A stretch of DNA of 64,000 nt from Taenia hydatigena (taxonomy: Eukaryota; Platyhelminthes; Cestoda; Cyclophyllidea; Taeniidae): positions 1 to 64,000 of the forward strand of contig JADWOT020001810.1 of the NCBI GenBank assembly GCA_036345935.2, written 5' to 3'. The notes beneath the pieces were generated by a model that was not told the origin of the DNA, ran no database searches, and saw nothing but the letters and a program-made list of their open reading frames with translations. Positions 10,994-23,882 of this stretch are shown here, in pieces. Position 1 is the stretch's first letter. Each line of letters opens with the position of its first letter. Both the position numbers and the translations under genes were made by a program.

Positions 10994-11096
10994 AGGGTCA
11001 GATGAATGAGTTTGCTGAAAAAGGATTGAGCAGTGATTGGGCGGTTCACGCGTCATTGGGACGACTTCTTCAAATTGTACATAGACACGCATCCCG
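10994..11096 (+). other. Candidate exon 2 of a three-exon chain (103 nt)
   Basis: Acceptor TTATTGTAG (ending 10993) and donor CCCG/GTGAGTAAG (donor starts 11097) are both near consensus. The interval is open in the frame set by the phase-1 end of 9711-9798 and leaves phase 2. The 33 full codons include a Leu-Leu-Gln-Ile-Val-His segment. Homologous places in the repeat family (7.45, 12.08 and the complements of 41.3 and 53.6 kb) are not open. No family was recognised. Confidence 0.3.
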
Positions 11097-11689
11097 GTGA
11101 GTAAGCGATTTAATCAGTTCAGGAATAGATGGTAGAAATATAGTAAGCAGTAAAGAAGGCTACACCTGAGAAATGTGGGGATCCACCCCGCAGCGTCCAT
11201 TTCCATTCCTCTCTTGTCCATGTCCACCCTTACTCCTTCCACATCAGCGACTTCTCGTCCCTTCACCCCTATCCTAATCTTTCTTTATCTCCTTCAGCTT
11301 AAAATTCATGTTACCCGACCCCTGCCGATAAAATGCATAGACCACTATTGCCTTCCGTAATGCAAGACAACAATTATTCCAAGCACAGAAGTAAGGGTGC
11401 GCATTAAAAATGCCCCTTCGTTAGCTCAATAGCAGTATTTATGGGCGGGTTGCCAAATTCTCATCCACCGAGCATGCCTCATCCCCACAGGTGTCTTATG
11501 CGCTAAAACTGAAGTCCGCCATAGCATTTTAATTTGGCCTGTAGACATTAGGGATCAAAATACACATGGGAAGGCAAAGACTCTCTTTTCTGTGCCTCCT
11601 TTCTCATGTCTTACTCCAACGAATCTTCGGAGATTGTTTCCTTTGTTGCCTACTGCACTCCATTCACTAACACGTATTGCGTCTTACAG

Positions 11690-11762
11690 GAGACAAATTT
11701 TCTACACATGGTATATGATTTTCGCCAGTAACATGTGCCTTGTCTACTTCAATCTAAAATAA
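11690..11762 (+). other. Candidate terminal exon 3 of the same chain
   Basis: Acceptor GTCTTACAG (ending 11689) is followed by one base completing the phase-2 codon of the previous candidate, then 23 codons to TAA at 11760-11762. The segment is hydrophobic and aromatic. The phase agreement with 10994-11096 is the main support. A short terminal piece like this can arise by chance. Confidence 0.22.
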
Positions 11763-14700
11763 GCGGAGGTATAGAGTTACAGGAAGGAAAAAGCGATTAG
11801 ATGAAGTAAACTCAATTGGTGGATGGCTGATAGAATGTTAGCAAAGTGTAGAGTTGAGATAGAATGGCCAAAGAACTAGCCATCTAACGGACGACCAAAA
11901 GAGATTTCATTGCGCCCAGGACGAAAATGTCGATTTGGTTTAGCTGTTTTTGTGAGATATCAATTCAGGTGACTACCCAAACGATGAAAATAAAGGTAAA
12001 CAATGCAATATACACAAACTTAGGCAAACAGACAGAGAGGCGTAGATGCATGGTGGAATTAGAGCGGGCGGTCTAGAGTGGTCAGCCAGAGAAATTCTTT
12101 ACAAAAAGAATATAAGGGGTAGACAGTGAGATGAGCAGGTAGGAATTCGAGCAGCTAACAAATTACGAAGTAAAAAGTAGGAGCAACGTACTTACTTTTG
12201 CGCCCTAAAAACTAAGTAGAGGAGTAGAAGTAGGAGATGGAATTTAGGCGAAGTAGTGCAGTACAAACGAAAGTGACAGAAAGAAAGATGGAAATAAAGA
12301 TTTGATGGCAATCATAGCAAAACTTTGTTAAAGCAAGATTTAGTCCCGAGCAGAGCGTGATTGATTCAGGTCCAGTCTAACTCATTATTAACTCATGTCG
12401 CAATCGAGATTGAGACTAGTGGAGAGATGAAAGGGAACCTACAAAAAGGGCACCGGCAGACGGTGCGATAGGCGAAGAAGTTGAGAGAAGCATAAAGGAG
12501 GCAGAGAAGCGAAATGTTCTAGTGGCACTAAAGTGGAAAATAAGGTAAGAAGCTGAATTGTAGGAATCATTCACTCCTCTTTCCCGTATGTATTTCATGC
12601 GAGGAGCACAAACGGTATGACATTAGGTAAGACGCAATACGTGTGAATGCATAGAACGCAGTATGCGAAAAAGGAGACACTCATCGAAGATGCTTTGGGG
12701 TGGCACATGAGAGAGGAGGCGTAGACAAGGGATCTCCTCGCCATTAATTCCCAAGACGTCATCAGGTCTACTTCTAGTCAGCGCGCCTTGTTTCCTAATG
12801 TCTGAGCGGTGGAAAGAGAACACTACAACTCTCAGTGAAATGAGTTGTGTCGAGTTGCTTAAGTGGGTCAATATAAATGGCCTTACTCGAGATTGTCAAA
12901 ATTTAGCCTTAGTCGCTAATCTTGCCTATTCTGACTCAGTCCAAATTAGTCAAGCTCAGACGTGCCTACCGCGCTACAGTTCTTCCGCAGTGGGACATGA
13001 ATATTGAGTAAGTTGCTTTACACCACCAGTCCTCCTGACACTACTGCTTATTTAGGGGTATAGAATGTAAAAAAATTAAGTGCAGCACAGCGAGCGTAGT
13101 GCAGGATTGAATTTTGCCTTAAGAAATCGGCGATTCACCCCTAAAGATCGCTACTGAATTAACAAAGAGGCTTTCCTGATGCGAACGGCAATGGTGGTCC
13201 ATTCGCCATCGGCAGGAGCAAAGTAAAGAGGATTTTAAGCTGAAAGAGACAAAAGAATGGCTGAGATTAGGGCAAAGAGGTAAGAAGTCATGCGTGCGGA
13301 ACTGTGAAGCAGCGTCCTTCATTTCTTCCCTAGTTTCTCCCATTCTTTTCTTCACTAATATATTTGCCTACTCATCTAGCTATGTGAGTAAACGACAAAG
13401 AAACTGGCTTGAGAAAAAGTAGCTGGTTTTTTAAATGACACAGTAGAAGAGGCTAGTCATAGTCCTTTTTTTCTGTGATTTGTACCGGACATCAGATGTG
13501 ATAATATTGAAACGACTCACAAAAATGAAGTGAAGAATGAGAGTAGCATACGGATGGATCTTGAAATGGAGGAAAGAGAAAGCAGGAGCAGGTATGGAAA
13601 GAGCAAATTACCCGCATAATGCTATTAATGGGAAAGGAAGACAAGTGTTTTGGAGGCATGAAATATCTTCCTGCTCTCTTAAACAATCTATTCTTAAGAC
13701 TGCACTGCCTGATTTCCTCTAATCGACTTGACTTTCTTCGTTCCATATTCTCACACAGCCGCATCGTCACTGCTCAAATCCAAACCATTTCATCTTTGTC
13801 CTGAGTGCACAAATCTCTTCTTATTTCCAAATTTTCCTTTGTTACCGTATTCTCTCAACTCTCTTTGCCAATGTAAAAAATCGCATTTTGACTACACCTA
13901 AATTGCCAGATTTTATAACAAAAAATGTTGCATGATTTTACAAAGGAAGTAAGCTGTCAAATCCCGATTCTAAGCAACCCTCGACCAAAAGAGGTTGAAG
14001 AGAGCGCATTTCTAGAGTTGTAGTGTCCCAGCTTTCCTTGACGCAGTAGACACCCAACACATCAGCCACACCTACTTTGTCCGAGCTTAAAACGAGAACT
14101 GCTGTAACTTTCTTTGCCAAACCGGGATCCCTACATATCAGCCGCGCCGAAATTAACTGATTTGTGGACAAGAACTGTCGCAAGCAACTAACGAATGAAG
14201 CAGAATGCTGAGTTTCAGTTCTAACCCCACTGAAAGCGATTGCAGAATAAAATGGGCATATGACTTTCAATTCGGATCATTTCTGGTAGCAGAAGTACCC
14301 AATCGTTCGAGCATACGTTATCAATCATCTGTGTCAAACTAGGCTCTCAATCATCGACCAAACCTTTCCTTTTACTATCTGATAGGAGAATCGCCGCAAG
14401 TAACTACTAAATGGTATAAGCTGCTAAATAAGCAGAATATAACGCAGCTCTATACGCTTGCATTATTTTGGCTTTCTTCGCCAAAATAGTCCACTTAACT
14501 GCAAGCAAGGTGTGAATTTTTACTACATGACTCAAGGAACATCGCGGCTACCAGATATGAAAGAAACTGCCGAGTACAAAATTGAATAATTGTGAGTAAA
14601 AAAACCAAGAAAGTGGATCCCAGCCGTGCACTCAAGCTATCCTAGTTTTCGTATTGAAATCATTCGCATTATATTGCGTTCATTCCTAAGCATTAAATAT

Positions 14701-16254
14701 CTTAAAATTGAACTGAACTCCACTGAACCGCAATTAATCTAACATTTGAAGCCTAATCTTAATTAATTACAGATTAGAATGAGCGACAAATGACGCACCG
14801 TAATGTCCGTTCACCCCGACTGTTTGTTAATACGCACTCTTAGCACAGCTGCATGGCACGAAATGTTATTGCTTCTGAGGAGACCTACTTTTGTGGCATC
14901 GTAGCCAGTTGACGGCCGGTGCCCAATTGGAACCGCTTATAGATCCAAGTAAAAAAAAAACAGAACGCAGAGCACTTGAGCCAATTCGCTAATGTTTTGC
15001 TTGTATAATTTGATTGTGGTCGAAGCTACCACACAAAAGCTAATAGCATCCTGACCTCTCCGATGGTGGTGGAACACGGTGAGCAGCTAATTCGTAAATA
15101 GCTCCTTTTCTCGTCTTATCATCAAGACTTCTAATTATAACCACATCGCTGTTAAATAACTTAAATTGACTAAGAGTTATACGTTGGCTACAGATGTAAG
15201 TATGATAGCTAGTCGTACTAAGCAATTTTAGGCCGCATTAATAATTAAAATCTTGGAAATAAACAGTAAAGTTTAATTGTCTAGTAAATAATTATTGCTA
15301 GTTTATGCACGAGAGGAATAATAAGGAACCATATAATGCAACTAATCCTTACCTAAATTATGTGCAAAGCAGTGCTAAAGGCAGAATTCCAGCCTTGAAT
15401 CGCTCGGTAAAGGACTTGTGATTAGCAAATTATGCTCCAGCCAGACGCGACATGTTCCACTGAAATTCATGCCCTGCAAACTCATTTCTACCAAGCGATT
15501 CCCAGTGAATAGGACAAGTATCTAAAAAATGCGTTCCTCTTCTGCCAAAATTATGGCATTCTAGTGTAGCAAAGAACTCAATTTACCAACGAGACGGAAA
15601 GCAATTACCGCTGATAACCTCCAAAATAATGAGCGACTTAGTTGACTTAAAAACTTGTTTTACTTAACAAAATATGCAACCCGTAGTTAAAATGCGTCTC
15701 AGAAATTTTATACCTCAAGCGCACTTATTTTTGGTCTTAAACGATGCATGATATACTACATTTAATCTGCAGAAACAAATGAAAGAGTTTCATAGGCATT
15801 ATTAGAATAAAATCTATCACTAATCATACGCATGTGTCTCACTTCAGCAAAATTTATTCATCAGACTTGCAGCATCAACGAAAATGTGGCAATCTCCTAC
15901 GTTTAATTGCTTTGGCATACGGAAGTGGGAACAAGTGAAGTTGCGGGCAGCCCATTGGCTCAAAATACCCGTGACTATGTGGAAATATTCCTAGTTGGCG
16001 TCACTACGTTTGTCCTTTGATAACATGCCGTCTCAGCCTGTCCTAGTAATTACAATTTATTATTCAAATCAACCTAAACTTATCACAACCTAGCTTGAGC
16101 CACCCACCCCCTAACACAAGTGGTGCGCTAAACATCCACTTTTATCTAATAATTCGGTCGTAGCAAAGTGTAGCTGCTGCACTCCCACCACAATCTGGAG
16201 ACTCTTGTGGCATTTCAGTGGACCGCCTCACCCCACACCCCCAGACACGTCGAC

Positions 16255-17100
16255 CAACAAGCAAATTTATCATCATCTGCGCAAACTCACTCAACACCCA
16301 TGTTCCTTTCTTCGCGAGGAAACATACAAATGAGCAACATTTTTAAATTTGCTAACGATGGAAAATGAACAGGAATACACAACACTGTGGAGACGTCATC
16401 ACAACTTGGGGAGGGGGATGTAGGCGTCAGGAACAATGATGACTCAGGATCTGCAGGGTTTTGTGCTGTTCCACATTAAAGTGCTGCCAGAAGACACATC
16501 AAATCATTCCAGTGTCTCCTTTACCTCTTGATGCGCGGTCTTCATGGTCTTCACGATGATGGAGGTGTTTACGCACCGACAAATTGCACTTATAGTCCGC
16601 TTTGGACAGCGGACCTCCCGTCTGCATTTGGTTCACACCCAACCGGCATTTGAACCTGCGAAACGAAAACATTAAGCATGGAATGGGAAAAGCCTCGATA
16701 AATAAGTAAATAGTGCCCGAAACAGAGGTACTGGCTTTAAATTCCCATGAGCATTCATAATGCAGCGGTATCACGCGAAACAGTAAGGGATAGGTCACGT
16801 TATACAAGGAATAGTCATCATTTATCAAGAACAGTACAGACCAGCGTCCGTGCCTGTGAATACCAAGGTGCAGTGATCGACAAAGTTTCTTGTGAAAGGG
16901 GGCGTCTACAATCTTAGATACCCGCACCAGCAGGAGGCGTCAACCTAGTCAGCGATTAGACACTTTAAAGGTGTAGACGTCTATCGGTCAGTGGCTATCC
17001 CGAAAATGTTCGTTTTTAGCTCACCCGCACAGTGATGGTTCCTGAAACCCTTTATTTGTTAAGCAAACTTCACAATTTTCAGTGTGTGCTTGACACAACT
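16255..17100 (-). repeat. Partial left end of family A (R1a)
   Basis: Same orientation as 17635-18400, 25440-26240 and 45180-45960. Shared anchors include 'aacactgtggagac' (16381-16394 here) and, near the right end, 'ccctttatttgtt' (17049-17061). It duplicates only the left 0.85 kb of the larger A block that follows. Confidence 0.8.
16499..16927 (-). pseudogene. Unassigned 142-aa frame in repeat R1a, shared by other A copies
   Basis: The longest of a set of homologous minus-strand frames (also 17829-18176, 25844-26047 and 45672-45887). The segment Gly-Pro-Leu-Ser-Lys is kept in the first two, and a Pro-Phe-Leu-Ile-Asn segment is kept in three. An acceptor-like TTTCGTTTCGCAG precedes the C-terminal half in R1a (complement near 16660), with similar sequence in the other copies, so it may be intron plus exon rather than one reading frame. 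Lengths and stops differ between copies, consistent with a decayed, unidentified coding segment. Confidence 0.3.
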
Positions 17101-20100
17101 CGGGTGCACTCAGATGCACTCGTCTTACTTCATGAAGACAAACGCTGGATTCGTAGGTTGTGAAAAATACTGCACATCCTAAATCTGTCTATGACCTAGG
17201 ACGAAGTTGTAAGTGGGAGTGAAAATCGCAGGATTTATTATGAGAAAAAAATGGTGCACATCGAGGGCTCACAGAAGGAATAGGACAAGGAACGACCATT
17301 ACAAACAAAGCGTGCATTATCTGCTTATCAATTTCCCCACTTTGGGAATGGTAAGCCCTTATAGGCCCAAGGCAAAGGTAGCGCGGAAATAAGGAACGCG
17401 CAACAGAACGTCGGTCAAGATCGACAAAATCGCCTGATTTCGGCTACTAAAGCTAAAAAGAGATCAGACCTTGAACCTACGGATAAATCAAAGGCGCGCT
17501 TGGGAGTAAGGAAAACAAAACTGCGTTAAAATTTCTTGCCTAACGAAATAACTAAAACAAATTGCTGCTTTTCCCTGTATGCCTTCACAAAGGTAGAATT
17601 TCGCACCAACGAAGCAAAACTCTTAGGGACCAACGAGCAAATTTATCATCACCTGCGTAAGCCCGTTCAATTCTCACGTTCCTCTGTTTGCAAAAAAAGC
17701 ACATACAAATGAGTAACATTTCAGAATTTACCAATGGTGGAGAATTTACAGGAACGTACAACACTGTGGAGACATCATCACAGCTTCAGGGGGAGATGCA
17801 GGCATCAGGAACGGTAAGGAATCAGATTTTATAGAGTTTTGTGCTGTTCCGCACTAAAGTGCTGCCAGGAGACGCAATTAACCATTCCAGTGTCCCCACT
17901 CTCTCTTGATGCATGAACTTCACGATAGTAGCGGTGTTTCAACAGGGACAAATTGCACGCGAATCCTTCTTTGGATAGCGGACCTCTCGTCCGCGAAACG
18001 GAAACAGCAAGCATGAATTGGGGAAAGCCTCCATCCATACGAAGGAAATAAGGTCTAAACAGAGGCGCCGGTTTTGTACAATTGCATGAACAACTATGAT
18101 GCAACGGTATCACGTGAAGTAGTAAGATCTGGCTCACGTTACACACGAAACAGACATCATTTATCAAGAATGACATAGATCAGCGTCAGTGCCTATGCAT
18201 AACAAAGTGCGGTGATGAACCAAGTTTCTTGTGAATGGAGACGTCCACAATCGAGACATCAACTTAGTCAGCACGTAGAAACCCGAGCGATGTAGACGTC
18301 GATTGGCCAGTAGCGGTAACGCCAATGCTGGTTTTTAGCCCACCACACAGCGGTGATTACCAAGACCCTTCATTTTTTTATTTGAACTTGCTAATTTCAT
18401 GTGTCGGCTTGACACTTAGTGCAGTTTGATGTGAGATTGTGCAGGAGACGAATGCATTCAGACTAGTGGTTCAGGCAAATTAAGCCCAAAATTGTCCTCT
18501 AATTTCGAGGGTAATGCAGGGTGGGGATAGAGGGAAAGAGGAATTACCTTTATGACTAACCTGGCATGCATGTCAGGATCAGCCTCTGAGTAGCACACAC
18601 AAAACTCAACCACAACAAAACGTCCCTCTACCTCCACCCAACCACTAAATCCACCTAACAACTACTCAGTGCCCACTATTAAAGCAATCCCTCTTCCACT
18701 GTGCCCGACTAGAGGCACATCAAAGGCTGGTTGTTTGAAAAACCGGATTTGATGCCATAGGCATGGAGCTGTCTCTTGTATATGTGGCACTATAATTGTG
18801 CTGCGGCCCGGTCGTCGTCGGCTTGAGTTTAGCCAAGATCAAGTGTCGACCACAAACACTCGTCTTTCTGCTCTATATGAGGACAAACGCTGGCGACCGT
18901 GGGACGGATTCATAGGTCGCGAAAAAGACTACACATGCTAAAACTGTCTACGACCTAGGAGGCTGTTCTCTAGTAAAAAGAACTTGCAAGTGGAAGTGAA
19001 AATCGCAGGGATCACTATGTGAAAAAGACCTGCACGCATCGAAGAGTCGCCCAGGGAATGGGACAAGGAACAACTATTACAAACAAAATATACAAGATCT
19101 ACTCAAAAGTATCCGCCCCTTTAAGAATGGCAAGCAATTAGATGCACAAGGCAAAGGCAGCACAGCAAAAAAGAAATCACAACAGAACATAAAGCTGGAT
19201 TGACAAAAACTGCTTAATTTCGGAGGTTAAAAGCTAAAAGAGATAAAGAAGAAAATGTGAACCTGCTAATGAGTTAATTACAAGTTTGAAGACGGAAAAA
19301 GAGAGCTACGTTAAAAGTGCTTGCCGAACTAAATGACAGAAATAAAATGCCTGGTTGTTCTTCTTATATCCTAGAAAGGTAAAATTTTGCACAAACGAAA
19401 AAAAAGTCCGTAGCGATCAAATGAAACAACGCAAAAAGGCGGTCCAGCATAACCATTGTAGAACTTACAATTTCATAAATGAAGTCAACTTAATTAACTT
19501 TGCACACAATAGTTGAATTTGAGACACGAAAACCCTTGTGTTCTACCATGAGTCTGTAGATGGATTGGTGCCTACCCTTCACAAGCTAACAAGAGGCAAA
19601 AGACACTCCACCTCGCCATTCAATCGCCTTTTTACTACTTTTCAAAAGCATTAGGTTTTACGAGAAAATTACAAAATGGAGAGAATTAGCAAAAAAGATG
19701 GTGCCAACCGAATAACGAGAATAACTAATTGTTGGCTTTCAATCGACAACATCAAAATTACCTAAAAAAGACACTACTTAACCAAAATCTCGCAAAGCGC
19801 TAACATGGGCAAATGAAAAATGTATGAAAAATGCAGAAAACGGCACAATTGAGTTGTTAATCATTCTGACGATAATAAGAGAGCTTCCCATGCTAAAAGA
19901 AAGGAGTAACATCATGTCTACCATCAAAAAACAAGAACGATGGCACAGTGAGAAGCAATTGTAAAAACACTACGCGTCAAGCATTCGATGATATGTCTCA
20001 TGTCTATTGTGATGGACACAGTTCGACGCAATGATCCCTAAATGAGTCCTGCAACCCTGTGAATAGACACTGACCGGCTAATAATGCGATTTCTAAGAGA

Positions 20101-20902
20101 GATGCAGATTGACAATACTGATACCCGGTTATGGATTCAGTGTCCATGTGGATGAGCCTAAATCGGTGAATACAACCATGACGTTGAGGCACACAACTTT
20201 TTCGCATGCGTTTGATGATTTTGAACACCCAACCAGCTAATATCATCTTGCGCGACCCCCTGCTTGAAGACCAAGTCTTGTGTAGCGGATACCATACTTA
20301 CTCGCAGGAATAGTTATTCTCTGCGCCTTGTAGGAAAACGGATTCAGGAGCACACGAAAGGCCATCGGCACAGTTCTGCACTGACGTGACCCACTTCAAT
20401 TCGATGTCCCTCGGTGCCTAGTGTGGCCTAGGCTAGCCTTTCAGCATTGCTGCATCTCATCTTCGGCAGCACCTGCATTCTTGCAGCCACGATACTTGAC
20501 ACCTGCCCACCTCCCTTTCACCTTCAATCGGCAAATTGAGTGACCTGTCAACGTGAAATTGGTGTTTTCAGCTTCCCCCAGTAGCTTTGCATTCGCCTGA
20601 CCAAAGTGCGTTCCAAAATCTTGGCCATTCAAGGTTACCCATTGTCCACTATTTGAATCCTTTCCGTGAACACTGTAGACAGGTCCGTCTCGGTCAGTCT
20701 CATATGCCTACCGCATGCTGCCCACATTGACCCCCACACGTTTTGTAGGTCGAGAAAGAGACAGGTGAACAGATCGGTAGTCGAGAAAATCGGCAGATAG
20801 GCAGGTATGTAGGCGAGTCGGCAGATGAAGGGATTGAGATATACGGAATGCCGTAAAAGGTCATTAGGCAGCCAACACTAGCTTTACCACCTCACCTGCC
20901 CT

Positions 20903-21163
20903 CTACCTCTGCATCTCTAACAATTGACCAAGCAACTGAATAAAAAGGAACAGGGGCGCAAATAAATAATAAAATAATTCCAGCAATTCGAAAAGTAATT
21001 GTCTCAAAACAATACCCACAATAAACATGATAGTGAAAGGGGATATCATGAGTAGGGGGAAAGGCAGGGACAAGACGCTACTTGCGACGACTGCCGTATC
21101 CAGGTTTCCAACACTGCCATACACACCACGGAAAAGGCGGCGCACCACAAATAAAGCACTCAT
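20903..21163 (-). pseudogene. Hydrophobic frame conserved between A1 and A2
   Basis: An 86-codon minus-strand frame. Its Leu/Phe-rich second half is kept in the same frame at 28132-28326 in A2, so both copies could encode membrane segments. The DNA is AT-rich, which favours hydrophobic codons on this strand by chance. No conserved splice signal was found. Confidence 0.2.
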
Positions 21164-21604
21164 GAGACAGACACAAAGCCAACTAATGTCGCAGATCTAG
21201 AGTGCAAACTAGACCACACCCGGCCTTTGCCCATGTCTGCGTAGGACTTGTCAGCTCAACATCAGACTTCGCATTAAAAAAGGAACGAGGCAGACGCCCC
21301 ATGTCGTCAAGCTCTTGAGTACAGTTTTGGAGGCCCGCGTGCACCAAACACTTGCCCCCACACCTTGGGCATGTCAATGCCGATGACACCCCCCCCTCCT
21401 CCCCGCATTACCTAGTGCACTTAGAGCTCCACTGCATCAAACACACGCATGACAGCACCCAAAGGCAATCGATACCATTGGCAATAGACCAGCCAATGTG
21501 TGCGTGCGTGCGTGCTTAAAACGGTAGAACAAGTACCGTGTGTAAATAAGGCAGCTTGACATAACGAGGCATTCCATATCTTTCCACTATGAGCCAATTC
21601 CACC

Positions 21605-21790
21605 TTAATCGTTGATAGCAGCAACAACGCGATCATAAAAAAAGCAATGTTTCTCAACCACTCGGAACGAGGGCATCACGAAGGTGTTAATTTTAGCATC
21701 TCCAACAGTCAAATCTTCTGACGCAGACGAAGCGATTCCAGCACGATTAATCACATCAAGCAGGAATGTACAAGCATTCCAACGCCACAT
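21605..21790 (-). pseudogene. Exon-like segment conserved between A1 and A2
   Basis: The minus-strand frame contains a Trp-Arg-Trp start and a Glu-Asp-Leu-Thr-Val-Gly core. The same core is kept at 28688-28924 in A2, so the frame is shared although the ends differ. The protein is not recognised. It lies downstream (in gene direction) of the exon-like segments at 22510-24852. Confidence 0.3.
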
Positions 21791-22509
21791 CTCATGCCGC
21801 TAGAGTAAAGCTGATCAAGAAAACCGGGCATGTAGGTCCATGGACAGCAAAATAAACAGATCACCTCACCCACACAGCCACCGGCCAATTAACCCAATCA
21901 ACAGATAAGTGAAAAGCGCGTAAGTAAAGAAACAGATGAAGCTAAACGTTTGTCTTAGGGGACGCCCACGAACTATTAGCCGTCAAGAATATTAACCTAG
22001 CCAACCTAAGGCAGACGCCAAACCTCCGCGTTCGCCTGTCTCCGCGGCCCTTCAGCCAACTATTAGCCCCAGAGAAAAACAGCTAAAGCCAAGGCCAATT
22101 ACTACTATGACTAAGGGGAGGGCGAAAGTTACACTGAAACTACTACATTGTTACAGGAGGAGGAGTGGACGAACCAAGGCAATCAGTGTATTGCCTTCCA
22201 GGTCATCTCCGTGACGTTTCCAATGCACAATTCATTCATAAGCATTTCGGGGCAGGCATCCCGGGATACACGCTTTGACAATAGTAAAGGCACGCAGTCC
22301 GATGGTTTACACAAAGAACACTAGTCGGGCAGATTCAAATAACATCAGCAGAAGGAACCCACGAAATTGACTGACATTCAGCAAAACCTGAGTGTGTCCA
22401 AAAATGCGCATTCAATTACGAGGTTGTCCTCCTCAAACCTGCTAGACGATAAGAAGTAGAGCAGCAGCAAGCCTTCCAACCACGAGTAAATTAATTTGAA
22501 TCTACTCAC

Positions 22510-22688
22510 TTGATACAACTGTGTGCATTGTCTGTGCTACTTTGTTGAATGTGGAAGAACACTTATTTGGAACTGACAATTCCAGCCCATTGGAGATGCC
22601 GACACGTGCAATGAAACGAACTGCCATGTTCTGCCCATCAGCATCCAGTACACTCAATTCGGTAACTACGAATTTACTATACTTTGTG
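22510..22688 (-). other. Candidate minus-strand exon in A1 (179 nt)
   Basis: Acceptor TTTTTTGTGTTTAG (complement, ending at 22689) and donor GTGAGT (complement of 22504-22509) bound 179 bases that are fully open for 59 codons in one frame. The translation alternates hydrophobic and polar residues (Val-Thr-Glu-Leu-Ser-Val near the start), resembling a beta-rich domain, but no family was recognised. The A2 counterpart (complement of about 29640-29800) has stops. The next downstream acceptor I found does not match its phase, so the gene model is incomplete. Confidence 0.35.
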
Positions 22689-23162
22689 CTAAACACAAAA
22701 AACTTGTCTCAGTCAAGATTCGCAAAAAGCACATGCATATTCATTGAAACACGCTAAACGCAACCTTTCCCGATCGGATTAGAATAAAAAAAGCGTAACG
22801 GACGAAAGTACGCCATCTACCCTTCCAAACGGAAAGCGATAACAAGATGCGCACAGTGGACAAATTCAGCCAGTGGCATCACCAAATGCCAATGAGGACA
22901 AAAGTTAGAACTGCCAACAATTAAAGTAAACCAGTGCTGAGTGAGAGCACCTAAACAACTGGTGGCAGCGAACAAGTGGAACACGTGGAAAATGAAAAAA
23001 ACAAGAAGACAGTTAGCCCTAAACCAGCGTCGGATTCCCATAGAACAGACTGCAGATGTGGCCAGTGCAAAAAACTACACCTCGCACTCAGGCGTAACAC
23101 CTCATCAAAGTTGGCAAAACGGCAAGTAGCGTGCATAAACAGGGGCTTTTCGAATTGCATAA

Positions 23163-23500
23163 ATGTGCATTTGTACGCACCTCTTAATCGGGGAGCAACT
23201 TCCTCCATGCATCCACAATTATTACACTCATTGGAGCGGCTCCTTTTGCCTACCGCTTCAAAGCGCAGGAGTCACAATACGGCACCACTTGACCCTACTT
23301 CGCGACAGACTTCCAACAGTTTCGACAAAATTCCATCAGCGAACGTTGATTGCCAGAACGCCCTTCAGCGGCAGCAAGGCCCCAACGAAGTATCTGGCCT
23401 TTGCAGACTCGGAAGAAAAACTGCTAATGTGCTGCTTCATTTGTTCAGTCGTCCCATTTCGAGCGGTAAAATGCGATGTTTGCATCCACCCGTCACCTGA
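23163..23500 (-). pseudogene. Three-copy exon-like region ending in a conserved splice donor
   Basis: On the minus strand all three A copies end this region at a donor: GTGCGT (A1, near 23187), GTACGT (A2, near 30279) and GTGAGT (A3, near 46513). The preceding frame in A2 (30196-30483) is open, while A1 and A3 have stops. In A1 and A3 a different frame upstream is shared instead. The donor conservation suggests a true exon boundary inherited by all three copies. Confidence 0.35.
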
Positions 23501-23882
23501 GTCACCAAATACTCCATTTGAAGAACGTCCTCGAATGTGCAGGAACTAATTCGAACTTCAAGAAACAATGTCAATCAAGGCAACGGATTGATACGCTATG
23601 CGACGATGGAGTAGGATGCACGTTGACGCAGCGGGCGCAGCAGAATCTTTACAACCTTGGCTTAGGCTTGGTCCGATCGCGTCTACCGAAGTTACAGGAG
23701 ACGACATTCAGTTCCCCAGTGGAAAAGAAAATACTCAACTACCCCTTCGGAGGGAACTGCAGCTATATACGCGTCCAATGAACACGATAAATTCAACCGA
23801 TATGGTTACTGTAACAGTTTAGAAAATGTAGCTGTCACATTGCATTTGTGAATTTACTTCGGGAAAAGGAAACACGACGAAT

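Larger units (their letters stand above)
10640..12550. repeat. Fold-back arrangement: inverted arms about 1.7 kb apart
   Basis: The arm at 10640-10740 (plus; 'ccactttagtgccacgagaa') reappears in reverse complement at 12415-12550 ('gtggcactaaagtgga' at 12529-12544). The same pair flanks the homologous regions at 40885-41020 / 41575-41640 and 53190-53330 / 53930-54062. A sequence bounded by long inverted arms and found at several places is consistent with a fold-back or TIR-type mobile element. No transposase was seen. Confidence 0.5.
10380..16230 (-). repeat. Long inverted copy of block D (C3), about 5.8 kb
   Basis: The reverse complement is colinear with D2 (about 49.3-54.3 kb) and with D1 where D1 is undeleted. 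Anchors are 10.44-10.60 with 54.12-54.26; 12.88-13.05 with 40.43-40.60 and 52.75-52.87; 13.54-13.85 with 39.7-40.0 and 51.9-52.2; 14.64-14.70 with 50.82-50.88; 15.04-15.23 with 38.9-39.05 and 50.33-50.46; and 15.59-15.66 with 38.46-38.54 and 49.94-50.02. It contains the sequence of D2 that is missing from D1 near 38.46 kb, so that gap is a deletion in D1. Confidence 0.85.

Noticed and set aside
22976..23549. Long plus-strand frames (174 and 128 codons) in A1
   Set aside because: They are antisense to the three-copy minus-strand exon-like region whose splice donor is conserved, and the A2 and A3 plus frames are broken differently.
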